A DNA stretch of 64,000 bases from Acidianus manzaensis (GTDB taxonomy: Archaea; Thermoproteota; Thermoprotei_A; Sulfolobales; Sulfolobaceae), in assembly GCF_002116695.1 (NCBI RefSeq), contig NZ_CP020477.1, forward strand, positions 62,001-126,000, in the 5' to 3' direction. Below, piece by piece: positions 1-8,774 of the stretch; within the stretch, counting starts at the first letter, position 1, and the number at the start of each line of letters is the position of its first letter. The position numbers were made by a program, and so were the translations under genes. Below the pieces are notes generated by a model that worked only from the letters and a program-made list of their open reading frames with translations, did not search any database and was not told the origin of the DNA.

Positions 1-1
1 G

Positions 2-1255
2 TTTTTCAGTGAGCAGGAGACTAAGATTGTATGTGAGCCTGAGAAGAGTGATAGGTTATGTGAGAAATGTAAGATGAATCCTGCTACTGAGGAAGGTTCG
101 TGTAAATTATGTAAATCGGCCGAGGATTATTACAAAACTTTTTATAATGCTTATAGGACTTTGATGGGAGAAGGAACGGAGGAGGAATTAGAGGGTAATG
201 AGAAGTACAAGGATGTTAAGGAGTTAAGAATGTATAAGTTAAGTAAGGATCTAATTGATCTATTGGAAAAGGATAATATTAGGAAGCCTCAAATTATTGG
301 TAGTTTGGACAATTTAAATAAGGATATAAGTGGTAAGGATTTAGAAGTAGATGAGAGGAGGATTCCTTGCCTTATTGTAGGAGATGGAGATAACTTTGGT
401 TCTTTGAAGTCTAATGCTTCTACTTTAACTCATTACATAAGTATTACTAGGCGTTTTACTTACATGATTTATTATAGTATTCTTTATGCTTTGGAGAATG
501 TTGCTAAGGATAATTATGTTATGTTGGAATCAGCTAATGCTCTGAATCGTTTGCCTGTTATTGAGTTTTATCCTATCTTGTTAGGTGGTGATGATTTTTC
601 GTTGATTATTCCTGCTCAGAATGTTTTACGGTTTTCTTGTTACATGGATCAAGCTTTAACGACTTTGAATGGTAGGATTGAAAAGGGTAAGATGCAGATT
701 CCCCAGAATTTGGCTTCTATGCTTACTAACAAGAGACCTTATGAGTGGTTTGGGATTTCTGCTGGGGCTTACATTTATTCTAATACTTCTTATCCTCTGT
801 TCCTCGCAAGGGAAAAGGCTGAGGATTTGGAGCATATGTCTAAGCGTTATTCAAAGAATGAACTTCAGAAGAGGTATAATGGTAGTGGTTTTATAGTTTC
901 TATTTTGGATGATAAGTACATTAATGCCTACGAGGGAGGTAGTAAGAGGGGTGTTACTATTTTAGGGAATGAGGCTAAGAAGGTTTTGGATGATATTAAG
1001 GAGCTTGAAGAGTCTGGGATTTCTTATAGGAAGATTTTGGATTATGTTAAATTGAAGGGTGATGTGTTGAAGATTTATTATGATGTTGCAAGGAATAATG
1101 GTGATTCGTTGAAGAGTGTTTTTCATGTTATTTCTAAGACTGAGGAAGGTGGATTTAATATTTATGGTTATCTTATATTACTAAGTATAATGAGTAAGGT
1201 TTTGGAGAATAGGGTAAATAACAAATATTATTATGAGTTGGAGGGATTGGAATGA
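2..1255 (+). CDS. cas10: Cas10, large subunit of type III CRISPR effector (5' end outside window)
   Basis: The reading frame is open to the left edge, so only the C-terminal 417 or so residues are visible. It starts with a four-cysteine zinc motif (CEKC, then CKLC 14 residues later). A first palm segment reads GDGDNFG and the second carries an intact GGDD (codons from about 584). In this family the GGDD palm makes cyclic oligoadenylate from ATP when target RNA binds, and that messenger switches on CARF-domain nucleases; two such genes lie downstream. Any HD nuclease domain would be outside the window. The stop overlaps the next start as ATGA, the first of several tight couplings in the operon. 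The identification is firm; synthase activity is inferred from the intact motif. Confidence 0.93.
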   Translation, partial: FFSEQETKIVCEPEKSDRLCEKCKMNPATEEGSCKLCKSAEDYYKTFYNAYRTLMGEGTEEELEGNEKYKDVKELRMYKLSKDLIDLLEKDNIRKPQIIGSLDNLNKDISGKDLEVDERRIPCLIVGDGDNFGSLKSNASTLTHYISITRRFTYMIYYSILYALENVAKDNYVMLESANALNRLPVIEFYPILLGGDDFSLIIPAQNVLRFSCYMDQALTTLNGRIEKGKMQIPQNLASMLTNKRPYEWFGISAGAYIYSNTSYPLFLAREKAEDLEHMSKRYSKNELQKRYNGSGFIVSILDDKYINAYEGGSKRGVTILGNEAKKVLDDIKELEESGISYRKILDYVKLKGDVLKIYYDVARNNGDSLKSVFHVISKTEEGGFNIYGYLILLSIMSKVLENRVNNKYYYELEGLE

Positions 1256-1809
1256 GTACAAAATATTTGATAACTTTGAAAGTAAATAATTTAAGAGGTC
1301 ACGTTCAGAGCGGTAATGAGGAGAATTATAACGCTGATTTGAAGGCTTTATATTTGAAGGTTGGCGATAAAATTTACGTTTTGCCTGGATCTAGTTTGAA
1401 GGGATTGATTAGGAGGAATATGAAGATTTTGGGGTTGGGTAACTCTGCTGTCTCCATTCTGGGATCTGAATTTAAACAGGAATCTAAGATGGGGAAGGTG
1501 GTTATAGGTTGGGGTTATATTAATCAAGAAAGGAATAGGGTATTTAGGCATGGTATTAAAGTAAATGAAGAGCTAGGTATTGTTGAGAAGGGTGCTCTGT
1601 ACCTTTATGAAATGTTGCCTGGTCAGCTAGATGTGAGTTTTGAGGTTATTTCTTTATCCACGCTTTCCGAAGACGAATTGAAGGGTTTGGCTAAGGCAAT
1701 TAATCTTATGAAGTTTTCTACTATAGGTTGGGGTGGAAGTAAGGGTTTAGGTATAGTTGAAGAGGTGAAATTGGATGACAAACTCGTATCTATTCTTAAT
1801 AAAAAATGA
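1252..1809 (+). CDS. Cas7-like RAMP subunit of type III complex
   Basis: A 185-aa RAMP protein. The family signature PGSSLKG is at residues 45-51 and the glycine-rich C-terminal loop GWGGSKGLG at about 159-167. It is short compared with the other RAMP genes here and fits a backbone or terminal Cas7-type subunit that wraps the crRNA. Asp29 (in NADLKAL) lies near where Csm3-type Cas7 proteins carry the target-RNA-cutting aspartate, but the surrounding IG-x-x-D pattern is absent, so cleavage at this subunit is uncertain. The start overlaps the cas10 stop by 4 bases and is preceded by GGAGGG. Assigning it to a specific csm number is not possible from sequence alone. Confidence 0.85.
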   Translation: MSTKYLITLKVNNLRGHVQSGNEENYNADLKALYLKVGDKIYVLPGSSLKGLIRRNMKILGLGNSAVSILGSEFKQESKMGKVVIGWGYINQERNRVFRHGIKVNEELGIVEKGALYLYEMLPGQLDVSFEVISLSTLSEDELKGLAKAINLMKFSTIGWGGSKGLGIVEEVKLDDKLVSILNKK

Positions 1810-2731
1810 GACTCCGTTAGTAATAAATTATGCGACTGGAAACTATTTTAAGTCTTTAAACTATATTCCAGCGTCTTCAATAATAGGGGCTTTAAAAGCT
1901 AGGATGATAAATAATTGGGGAGAGAAGAAGGAGAATGTTGAAATTGATGTTAATGTTTCTGATGCGTATCCTGCTAATCAAGAAGTGTTGAATTCTCAGA
2001 GGTTGAATGCTCCTTCTTTGGTGACTTTATATAAGGAAAAAGAAGAGAGTGAATATTACGTAGACGGTTTAAAGGATATTATAGATACTTATGAAGGAAA
2101 GGTTAAGTGGGGAGAGAAGAATATAAGGCTGAAGAAGGGTCCTGAGAACTGGTATTATAAGAATGGTAAGGCTTATTCTATATCTACTAAGAGGATTGAA
2201 TTGAATATTTTGAAGTTGGATGATTATACTAAAAATCCGTTTACAGAGAAGAGTGATAAGGAAGTAATAGGTTATATTGCTCATGTTGAAGCTTTAGCTC
2301 CTACTGTTTTTGCTTTTTCTGCTAGTGGTAATATAAACGTGATAAAGGAGGCTTTGCAAGATGGAATTTATGTTGGTTCTTTCAAAACTAAGGGGTATGG
2401 GTTAGTCAAGTTGGTTGATTATAAACCTTTATCTGAAAATAAGGAGAGTAATTCAGGTTATTTGGTGTTGGATTTCTATGGTAATTTTGATTACGATGCC
2501 TATTTGAAATTAATGGAAAAAATTAAGGACTGTAAAATTATTTATAAGAACGTAAGTTTTGAGAAGAGGAAAAGATATGATTATGGTGAGTGGATTTTGG
2601 ATTATGTGGTTAGGTCTGGTTCAGTTATTGTAGTTAAGAATTGTGAAAATTTATATACTGAAATAATGAATATAAACAATATACAGAATGGTGGAAGAAT
2701 TGTCGTCAACCACCCAATCCACGGATTATAA
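1775..2731 (+). CDS. csx10: Csx10-like (Cas5-group) RAMP subunit, marker of type III-D
   Basis: A 318-aa RAMP protein. Near the N terminus is the pattern [12 protein letters not shown] followed by [14 protein letters not shown] (about residues 31-44), which resembles the Csx10 family, and a glycine-rich loop, [12 protein letters not shown], lies near residues 210-221. Csx10 is the Cas5-equivalent that holds the 5' handle of the crRNA, and it is the subunit used to separate III-D from III-A/B. About 90 residues follow the glycine loop. The gene overlaps the previous one by 35 bases and has an AGGTGA ribosome site seven bases before its ATG. An alternative reading as Csm4 or Cmr3 would change only the subtype name. 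Confidence 0.75.
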   Translation: MTNSYLFLIKNETPLVINYATGNYFKSLNYIPASSIIGALKARMINNWGEKKENVEIDVNVSDAYPANQEVLNSQRLNAPSLVTLYKEKEESEYYVDGLKDIIDTYEGKVKWGEKNIRLKKGPENWYYKNGKAYSISTKRIELNILKLDDYTKNPFTEKSDKEVIGYIAHVEALAPTVFAFSASGNINVIKEALQDGIYVGSFKTKGYGLVKLVDYKPLSENKESNSGYLVLDFYGNFDYDAYLKLMEKIKDCKIIYKNVSFEKRKRYDYGEWILDYVVRSGSVIVVKNCENLYTEIMNINNIQNGGRIVVNHPIHGL

Positions 2732-3086
2732 AAGTTTAGGAGTTCAATATATTTGCAAAATTAAGGAAGCGTACAAAGGAAATAATTATGGACAATTAAC
2801 TAAGACTTTAAGCAGGAAAATTTACGAGATAATAGAGGATGCGATAGATAATAACAAAGACCTTAAGTCTACTATACCTGACTTAGCTTATCTAGCTGCA
2901 AGAAATGGAGGTTTAAATCAAAATACTGAGTTAGGAGCATTTATAAATGAGATTTTGAGAATGATAAATAATAATATTAGAAAAGAAGATATAGTAAGTT
3001 ATTTGCAAGGGGCTGTTATGGCTATTTATGTAATAGAAACTGCAGAGGATGAAGAGATAGATTATAAGCCTCTTCTTTGTAGGTGA
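2700..3086 (+). CDS. Small subunit (Cas11/Csm2-like) of type III complex
   Basis: A small, predicted all-helical acidic protein (128 aa from the TTG used here, 132 from the ATG at 2688). Size, helical character and position between RAMP genes match the Cas11 small subunit that lines the target RNA in type III complexes. The TTG at 2700 follows a GGTGG ribosome site by six bases, whereas the ATG at 2688 has none, so the later start is preferred. The gene overlaps csx10 in a different frame. No catalytic motif is expected or seen. Helical small subunits diverge quickly, so the family call rests mainly on context. Confidence 0.72.
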   Translation: MSSTTQSTDYKSLGVQYICKIKEAYKGNNYGQLTKTLSRKIYEIIEDAIDNNKDLKSTIPDLAYLAARNGGLNQNTELGAFINEILRMINNNIRKEDIVSYLQGAVMAIYVIETAEDEEIDYKPLLCR

Positions 3087-3091
3087 TTTTC

Positions 3092-3850
3092 ATGATGCAT
3101 AATTCATTAAAATGTAGGAGGATTGTAAGTTTTAAAATTCATACTGAGGAGTTTCTTCACGTAGGTGACGTTAAAGGTATGACTATTGGAGAAGTGGATT
3201 TACCTATAATTAAGGTGAATTCTAAACCGATTATTCCTGGGTCTTCTATTAAGGGAGCTGTGAGGGCTGAGTTTGGTAGAGTGCTTTCAGCTTTACCTTC
3301 AGATAAACTTCAAAGTTTAATAGGTTATTCTTTAGTTGAGACTCCGAAATATTTTGATGAAAATGGAACAAAAATTGAAAAATCTAAATATTTTAGTAAG
3401 AGATCTTCAAGTGAGATAGTGAGTTTGATAAAGCAGAGTTTTGAAAATCCCTCTATAGGAATATTGGATTTGCTTTTTGGTAGTGAGTTTTTTGCGTCTC
3501 CTACAATTTTTACTGATGCTACTACAGAAGTAGTATCCACTGCGGAAAGGTATCACGTAAAGATAGATCAAAATCTTGATTCAGCTCAAAGTGGTCAATT
3601 GGTAGATATAGAGGCAGTTGATCCTGGGGTTACTTTTACTTTCAAAATAATTTATAATTCATTAAAATACACTGAGAAGGAGCAAGGTGATAACCCAGTG
3701 GATAAAGCGTTTACCCTTTTAGTTAACTATTTAAATGGTCGTGAAATGCTTTTGGGAGGATGGAAGAGTAGGGGTTATGGGTTAGTAAAGTTAGAGAAAG
3801 AAAATGATACTACTTTAAATATGGATAAATTAGTAGGTGTTAGTCAATGA
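3092..3850 (+). CDS. Csm3-like Cas7 backbone subunit with likely RNase aspartate
   Basis: A 252-aa RAMP protein. The segment IGEVDLPI places Asp36 where Csm3 carries its catalytic aspartate (IGxxDxP in well-studied members), followed by IPGSSIKG at residues 48-55 and a C-terminal glycine loop, GGWKSRGYGLVKL. It should bind crRNA and cut target RNA at six-nucleotide steps as part of the backbone. A GTG at 3083 could also open the frame, but AGGTGA at 3081-3086 sits five bases before the ATG at 3092, so that start is chosen. The next gene overlaps by 4 bases. Confidence 0.88.
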   Translation: MMHNSLKCRRIVSFKIHTEEFLHVGDVKGMTIGEVDLPIIKVNSKPIIPGSSIKGAVRAEFGRVLSALPSDKLQSLIGYSLVETPKYFDENGTKIEKSKYFSKRSSSEIVSLIKQSFENPSIGILDLLFGSEFFASPTIFTDATTEVVSTAERYHVKIDQNLDSAQSGQLVDIEAVDPGVTFTFKIIYNSLKYTEKEQGDNPVDKAFTLLVNYLNGREMLLGGWKSRGYGLVKLEKENDTTLNMDKLVGVSQ

Positions 3851-4674
3851 GTCAGACTCAAAGAAATGATTTCTTTTACTCTTACTATCTTTTAACTGAA
3901 ATTAATTTAAGTATAACTAATAAGAGTCCGCTTAGAGTTGGAGCGGGTAAAGGAAATACTATTGGTGAACCGGATTTACCAATTTTAAGGACTCCGGACA
4001 GAAGGGCTGTGATACCTGGATCTACTATGAAGGGAGTTGTTAGAAATAATATAGCTAGAATGTTAAAAATAGAGACTGAGAATCTTTCGTGTGTGTTTGG
4101 TGGAGAAGTAAAGGAAGAAAATAAAGGAAATAAACAGAGTATACACGTTGGCTCTTCTGTGATTTTTAGTGATTTTGTAACTGATAAGGTAATTGAAAGT
4201 ACGGAAAGGGCTCATATTCAGATAAATCTTCAAACTGGAGGAGTTCGTAATCTTTTCAGCGTGGAATATGTTCCAGAAAACAATACTTTTAAAGGTAAGA
4301 TAGTAGGTAGGAATATTCCGTTACCTACTCTGAGCGGGATAGTGTACATAACGAGTTTTCTGCTAAATTCTGGTATAGTGAGAGTTGGAGGATTCAAGAG
4401 TAGGGGTTATGGATTAGTTAATCTTTCGATAGATAGTGTAGAGGTTTCATTACCTTCTAAGTCTTTTAATTATAAAACTAAAATTACATTATCTGAAAAA
4501 GAGGAGGAAGTTAGCGTAAACGCTGGTGAAAAAGAATTATCAGTTAAAGAGGATAAGGAATATAAATTTAAAGTAGAGGGAATGAACGAAGATTTCCTTT
4601 ATAAAGTAAAGCTTAATCCTGGGGAATTCCTCAACGTAGGTAAAGCTGTAAGCGAAGGTTGGATGAGAAGATGA
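3847..4674 (+). CDS. Csm3-like Cas7 backbone subunit with C-terminal extension
   Basis: A 275-aa RAMP protein closely related to its upstream neighbour: IGEPDLPI (Asp43 in the catalytic position), IPGSTMKG (residues 56-63) and the loop GGFKSRGYGLVNL. About 80 residues follow the loop, rich in lysine and glutamate with beta-strand character, and end in GEFLNVGKAVSEGW. This tail is absent from the preceding Cas7 and may be an extra domain at one end of the complex. Two consecutive Cas7 subunits with an intact IGxxD motif imply at least two target-cutting positions. Start and stop both overlap neighbours by ATGA. Confidence 0.87.
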   Translation: MSQTQRNDFFYSYYLLTEINLSITNKSPLRVGAGKGNTIGEPDLPILRTPDRRAVIPGSTMKGVVRNNIARMLKIETENLSCVFGGEVKEENKGNKQSIHVGSSVIFSDFVTDKVIESTERAHIQINLQTGGVRNLFSVEYVPENNTFKGKIVGRNIPLPTLSGIVYITSFLLNSGIVRVGGFKSRGYGLVNLSIDSVEVSLPSKSFNYKTKITLSEKEEEVSVNAGEKELSVKEDKEYKFKVEGMNEDFLYKVKLNPGEFLNVGKAVSEGWMRR

Positions 4675-5408
4675 GTAGGCCTTATTATTGCATTAAAGGT
4701 CCTTCTTATCCTGTCAAACCAAAATCTCCTACAGATAGGAGTAAAATTCAGAATATTTACGAAATTTCATTAACTTTTCAGGTAAAACAGCCTACATGTA
4801 CTTGTACTGGAGATATTAAGTATGATTTTGCTAACAAGAAATTAACTTACTTGGGATATAAAAAGGACGGAAAACCTGCTCTCATGGGATCATCAATTAA
4901 GGGAGCAGTAAGAGCTTATGCTCTTATGTTGTTACCTCCATATCAAGTTGGAGATATTTTTGGAATGAATGGATTGGAAAGCAGAATATATTTCGAAGAT
5001 GCAGTGGTGACTAGAAATGTTAGTTATAAAGAAGAAAAGTTAGGTAGACAATGGCTTCCACGTATACCTTGTCAAGGTATTAAAGTGTATACATTACGTA
5101 GTCCTAGTCCTACTACAGAGAATATATACTTTGAAACTATTCCTAAAGAAGAGGAATTGAAGACCAGAATAATCTTAATCAATAGTAATGAAGATGAAGT
5201 TTCTGAAATAATAGCCTGTTTAGGTGCTACTTCTTACGGAATAAAGATTGGAAGAGGGAAGGATAGGGGATTTGGAATAATTAAGGTAAAAGATTTTGAG
5301 GTGAAAGAGACATTGTCTCAAAAAGCTTTAGATAAAAATAGAATTTTGGGCAAAGCTAATAAAATAATAGGTGAAAAGAGTTATGTCAAGCATGCTTTCT
5401 TTTCTTAA
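4671..5408 (+). CDS. Cas7-like RAMP subunit of type III complex
   Basis: A 245-aa RAMP protein with the motif LMGSSIKGAVRAY (about residues 71-83) and a C-terminal glycine loop, GIKIGRGKDRGFGIIKV. A proline- and lysine-rich N-terminal tail precedes the first beta strand. Near the N terminus, CTCTGDIKYD carries acidic residues where the RNase aspartate could lie, but the IGxxD context is lost. An upstream TTG at 4659 is in frame; the ATG at 4671 overlaps the previous stop as ATGA and matches the coupling used throughout the operon, so it is preferred. The protein is probably a terminal or bridging backbone subunit. Confidence 0.83.
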   Translation: MSRPYYCIKGPSYPVKPKSPTDRSKIQNIYEISLTFQVKQPTCTCTGDIKYDFANKKLTYLGYKKDGKPALMGSSIKGAVRAYALMLLPPYQVGDIFGMNGLESRIYFEDAVVTRNVSYKEEKLGRQWLPRIPCQGIKVYTLRSPSPTTENIYFETIPKEEELKTRIILINSNEDEVSEIIACLGATSYGIKIGRGKDRGFGIIKVKDFEVKETLSQKALDKNRILGKANKIIGEKSYVKHAFFS

Positions 5409-5718
5409 TTCGAAGTATATTAAAGAGTTAGAGAGTATAGTAAGCAGAGATCTTGCTAGTACTTCGCCAGATGATATACCTAAGTTTTTGGAAGAAGTTT
5501 TAAGGAGGTATTTAGATGGAGAAAGGGATTTGGAAAAGATTGTGAATGCTGGTTTACTTAAAATAAGAGTATTTGAAAAACTAAATAAGATAAATATAAG
5601 TCCGAATATCTACAAGGATATAGGGGAAGAACTAAGAAGAGTTCCTGAGCAAGAATTGAAAACTGTGTTCGTATACTATTTTATATCTAATCGTTCTAAT
5701 CTGAATAAGAAAAAATAA
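5383..5718 (+). CDS. Small helical protein of the type III operon, function unknown
   Basis: A 111-aa protein, predicted largely alpha-helical, basic toward the C terminus and ending in lysines. No family is recognised. A GGTGA site at 5370-5374 lies eight bases before the ATG at 5383, so this start is preferred over the in-frame GTG at 5371. It overlaps the preceding Cas7 gene by about 26 bases and is followed within 12 bases by a HEPN gene, so all are very likely one transcript. It could be a second small subunit or a partner of the HEPN protein; both ideas come only from position and size. Confidence 0.7.
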   Translation: MSSMLSFLNSKYIKELESIVSRDLASTSPDDIPKFLEEVLRRYLDGERDLEKIVNAGLLKIRVFEKLNKINISPNIYKDIGEELRRVPEQELKTVFVYYFISNRSNLNKKK

Positions 5719-5729
5719 GGAGTAATAAA

Positions 5730-6515
5730 ATGGAGCAATCCATTTCGCCAATAGATGATATCTATTTATTATCTGAGATTATAGATGATTTGGAAAATAG
5801 CGATAGTCTAGCTGAGACAATAAGAGAGAATATGTATAGTCTTTTGTATTATTATAAAGAATTTATAGAAAAAAGTGAGAGAATAAAATTTAAAAAGGAA
5901 ATATTGGAAGTTCTTGAAAAAATTGATGATTTAAGAGAAGAGCTTGCTGAAAAAAATGAGGGTCAGGATGATGTTCAGAATCACTACGAGGATTTATGTC
6001 TTTTCAGGAGCTTTTTTGCTTGTCAAACTTGGAAAAAAATTAGAAAAACCATTAATGCATCTTCTTATAGCGGTGACGATGTATGTAGTGAACATGATGA
6101 TATATGTAAAGATATATCTGAAAATTTAAAATTTTTGCTTACTAGCTGTATTTTAATTGAGTCTGAAAATTGTAATTCGTTACTAATTCCTTTTATTTAT
6201 CAATTAATTGATAGTTCTAAAACAAATTATGATAATTGTAGAGAGAAAAATAAAAAACTCAATCCTACTTATAACTTCTTTTTAAAGCGTATTGAAAAGT
6301 TAATATGTAATCATTATTCAATGCAGATTGATAATAAGATAGGAGAAATCAGACGCAACTCTTTCCTAGCTCATGGAGGATTTATTCTTAATTTAGAAAA
6401 AATAGATATAAATAAAATAGAAGAAGTAATTGTACAAACCCAAGCGATAGCTATATGTAATATTTATGAGAGCATAAAAAACTTAGAAAGATGCTTAAAA
6501 CGAAATGATGCATAG
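5730..6515 (+). CDS. HEPN-motif protein without CARF domain, last gene of type III operon
   Basis: A 261-aa, mostly helical protein. Near the C terminus is RRNSFLAHGGF (residues 208-218), a fit to the RX4-6H catalytic motif of HEPN ribonucleases and similar to the RHYIAHAG motif of the csx1 gene in this window. No Rossmann-like CARF region precedes it; the N-terminal half is acidic and helical with several cysteines. HEPN proteins of this kind are RNases that act as dimers. AAGGAG lies seven bases before the ATG. Possible roles are a stand-alone effector gated by the complex itself, or a derivative of a Csx1/Csm6 C-terminal domain. The motif is seen; the activity is inferred. Confidence 0.72.
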   Translation: MEQSISPIDDIYLLSEIIDDLENSDSLAETIRENMYSLLYYYKEFIEKSERIKFKKEILEVLEKIDDLREELAEKNEGQDDVQNHYEDLCLFRSFFACQTWKKIRKTINASSYSGDDVCSEHDDICKDISENLKFLLTSCILIESENCNSLLIPFIYQLIDSSKTNYDNCREKNKKLNPTYNFFLKRIEKLICNHYSMQIDNKIGEIRRNSFLAHGGFILNLEKIDINKIEEVIVQTQAIAICNIYESIKNLERCLKRNDA

Positions 6516-6764
6516 TATTTGATTATTTAATGCTTCCCTTTATTTCTAATTCTATAATGGCCTAGTTTAGAGAAGTTCTTTGATTCTCAGGTAGTGCGTA
6601 AACTGATTTGAATAATAGTATGGATTTTAAAAGACTTGGCTGTGAATATAATTAAACAGATTTTTACATATTGTTAGACCCATTTGAAGCGTGCATATCA
6701 AATTAAATACTACAGTTTAACGGTAACATTTATATGTTAGTTTTTAAATAGTATTACGATTAGT

Positions 6765-7424
6765 ATGCAGATTTTTCTGACGTTAGAAACTTATAGAACT
6801 GGTATTGCTTTTCATAATGAAAAAGTCATAACAATTGGGGTTAAAGCTAGTTACGAGGATAAGGAGGATACTTTGATTTGGAATGAGTGGGATTTAGGTA
6901 ATGAGATGGAGTTAATAACTAAGTTTTATAATTTTCTAAATGATAGGTTGAATGAGATTGATTCTAAGAATCTTAAATTTTTCAGTAAGGAGAAGGATGT
7001 GCTTGAAAGGGTTTTTGTTTATGGATTTAATATTACTCGTTTTGATATTCCTTTGCTAATTCAGAAGGGTGTTGAGTACAATATTAATGATTTGCCTGAT
7101 ATGAATTTGATGTGGGGGAATCTTATTGTAACGGATTATCTTCAATTGTTGTTGACTCTTAATAGAATGAAGTATCATGGTCTTAATTGGAATAATTTTG
7201 CTAGGCTTCTGGTTAAAGCAGGGTATAAAGTTCCTAAAATTGAAATTAGTGGAAGGGAAATTAAAGAGTTATATGAAAATGGTGATTATTCTAAGATAAT
7301 AGATCGTGTAAATGCTAAACTTGAAGTACTTTATCAAGCTTCTAAGTTTTTACGTTCTTTAGATTTAAGATGGATTTATTCTGGAAATAGTAGGAATTTT
7401 AGAGGTAGATCTAAAAGGAGCTAA
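6765..7424 (+). CDS. DnaQ-like (DEDD fold) protein with degenerate first catalytic motif
   Basis: A 219-aa protein resembling the exonuclease domain of family B polymerases and related DEDD nucleases. Strands lead into KVITIGVK and an EWDLG segment, then YGFNITRFDIPLLI at about residues 88-101, which matches the Exo II pattern N-x-x-x-F-D. Exo I, normally D-x-E, reads TLET, so the first aspartate is missing. No clear Y-x-x-x-D third motif is seen, only YSKIID. The tail is basic. A TATA-like TTTATATG lies about 32 bases before the ATG and there is no ribosome site, so the gene is probably leaderless and separate from the operon. A binding role or altered nuclease is possible. Confidence 0.62.
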   Translation: MQIFLTLETYRTGIAFHNEKVITIGVKASYEDKEDTLIWNEWDLGNEMELITKFYNFLNDRLNEIDSKNLKFFSKEKDVLERVFVYGFNITRFDIPLLIQKGVEYNINDLPDMNLMWGNLIVTDYLQLLLTLNRMKYHGLNWNNFARLLVKAGYKVPKIEISGREIKELYENGDYSKIIDRVNAKLEVLYQASKFLRSLDLRWIYSGNSRNFRGRSKRS

Positions 7425-7504
7425 GTAGAATTATAAAGTATTTTCGATTATAAAGGCAAGCGTAGATTAGTAAATTAATTAAGGGAATTTGTTATTAGTA
7501 GCAG

Positions 7505-7583
7505 TAGTTTTTGTACAAAAATTTAGCTTTCTCCAAATCAAACAGCAGTAGAAGAGTTGAGTAATCAAATACTTAGTACAGTG
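7505..7583 (+). repeat. Dispersed palindromic repeat, diverged copy
   Basis: It shares CAAAAATTTAGCTTTCT and AATCAAATACTTAGTAC with the consensus, but the left arm is poorly kept. It lies between the two DnaQ-like genes. Confidence 0.45.
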
Positions 7584-7730
7584 GCACTTCCATAATATCG
7601 TAAAGTTTTATTATGAAATTCATGATTCAAACTCTTCTAACGTTATCTGAAATATTGCTTAAAAAATAGTGGGTGCCTTAACAAACGATGAAAAAACTAC
7701 TGCGTAATTTCTATTTTTAGAATAGAAAAG

Positions 7731-7740
7731 TTTATATATG
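7731..7740 (+). promoter_or_regulatory. TATA box of second DnaQ-like gene
   Basis: TTTATATATG is centred about 27 bases before the ATG at 7763. This is the spacing expected for a leaderless archaeal transcript, and it supports that start codon. Confidence 0.55.
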
Positions 7741-7762
7741 AATCAAACCGATAAGTTTAAAT

Positions 7763-8370
7763 ATGAGAGTTTTCTTCTACATGGAGACGTACTCTATGCT
7801 TGTTTTTAGCTATAAAATAATTGCAATTGGAGTAAGGACTGAGGGCGAGAGTAAGATTTTTACTGAATGGGATTTGGGCGGGGAAGATAAGTTGGTGTCT
7901 AAATTTTACGGTTATCTTAATTCTAAATTGGATGAAGTTTATAGGAATAATTTAAAATATTTCTCAAAGAATTCATATTCGTTGGAAAAGATGGAAGTGT
8001 ATGGATTTAATATAACTCGTTTTGATATTCCTTTGCTAATTCAGAAGGGTGTTGAATATTCTGTAGGTAGTTTGTCTGATTTGACTTCAAAATGGATGGA
8101 TATGTATGTGACTGATTTTTCTCAAGTATTGCTTCCTTTCTTAAATTTGCATAATAAAGCTTGTACTTGGGAAACATTTCTTCGATACTCGCAACGTTAG
8201 GATTTAACTTGCCTAAAAAATTAGGTTTCGATAGAGTGGAAGAATTATATAAGAAAGGTAAATATTCGGATATAGTAGATAGTATTATTGCTAGGCTGGA
8301 AATTTTACAAGAGGCTGCTAGAAAAAGATGGAGTTGGAAAAGGCCTGTTAGTCCGCATGCTATTTTTTAG
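7763..8370 (+). pseudogene. Second DnaQ-like paralogue, interrupted by a frameshift
   Basis: Two reading frames together make one protein of about 200 aa that parallels the preceding gene end to end. The first frame covers the N terminus through YGFNITRFDIPLLI and ends at 8200; the second frame resumes about 8175 with the C-terminal third and ends at 8370. Loss of one base in the TTTCTT run near 8178-8183 would explain it. As in the first copy, the D-x-E motif is changed (YMET) while N-x-x-x-F-D is kept. The promoter TTTATATATG is intact about 26 bases upstream. It may be a true pseudogene or a sequencing error; no classical slippery site is evident. Confidence 0.65.
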
Positions 8371-8430
8371 TGAATTGGTTTTATCCAATTAGCCTCATTT
8401 CAATAGTAGTTAGAAAATTTCTACAAAATT

Positions 8431-8510
8431 AATTGTAGAGCATCTGAAGGATGTTCTCTCGAACAGAACAATCCTAGAACTAACGTAAAGTATTCAAATG
8501 ATACACACTA
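8431..8510 (+). repeat. Dispersed palindromic repeat
   Basis: A good copy: GAGCATCTGAA at the left, GTATTCAAATGATACACACTA-type right end (the right arm matches the copy at 27145 almost base for base). It forms the outer part of the left csx1 arm. Confidence 0.8.
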
Positions 8511-8725
8511 GATTTCTGAATTTATCTTTTTACTCTTGTCTTTTCCTTATTTGCTTTCTCTAGATGGTATGTTAGATTGCAGTCATGAAAATCGATAAAT
8601 AATACGACAAATTGTAACTTATATAATCCTCATATATCTTTTAATAAACGCTAAATTAATATTAGTGTTAACATTTGCACGTTTCCGGAACTGACTTTTT
8701 GTCTACATAATTTCTTTATGTTTTT
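8431..8725 (+). repeat. Left arm of long inverted repeat flanking csx1
   Basis: This stretch matches the reverse complement of 10147-10418 with many substitutions and small indels. The best blocks are CAGTCATGAAAATCGA-type (8580 region), TATAATCCTC, CTAAATTAATA and a near-perfect block ending TTTTTGTCTACATAATTT at about 8695-8713. The outer 80 bases are a copy of the dispersed palindromic repeat described separately; the inner 150 or so bases are seen only in these two arms. Confidence 0.8.
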
Positions 8726-8774
8726 ATTTTTCTCGTACTATCTATTTTCGTGACTGTATTTCAACAGTGCCTCT

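Noticed and set aside
6541..6620. A further copy of the dispersed repeat before the first DnaQ-like gene
   Set aside because: Only short matches around TAGTGCGTA and ATTTGAATAAT are present, too few to separate from chance in AT-rich DNA.
8150..8210. Programmed frameshifting in the second DnaQ-like gene
   Set aside because: No classical slippery heptamer or following stem is visible, and the first paralogue is uninterrupted. A simple one-base loss is the easier explanation.
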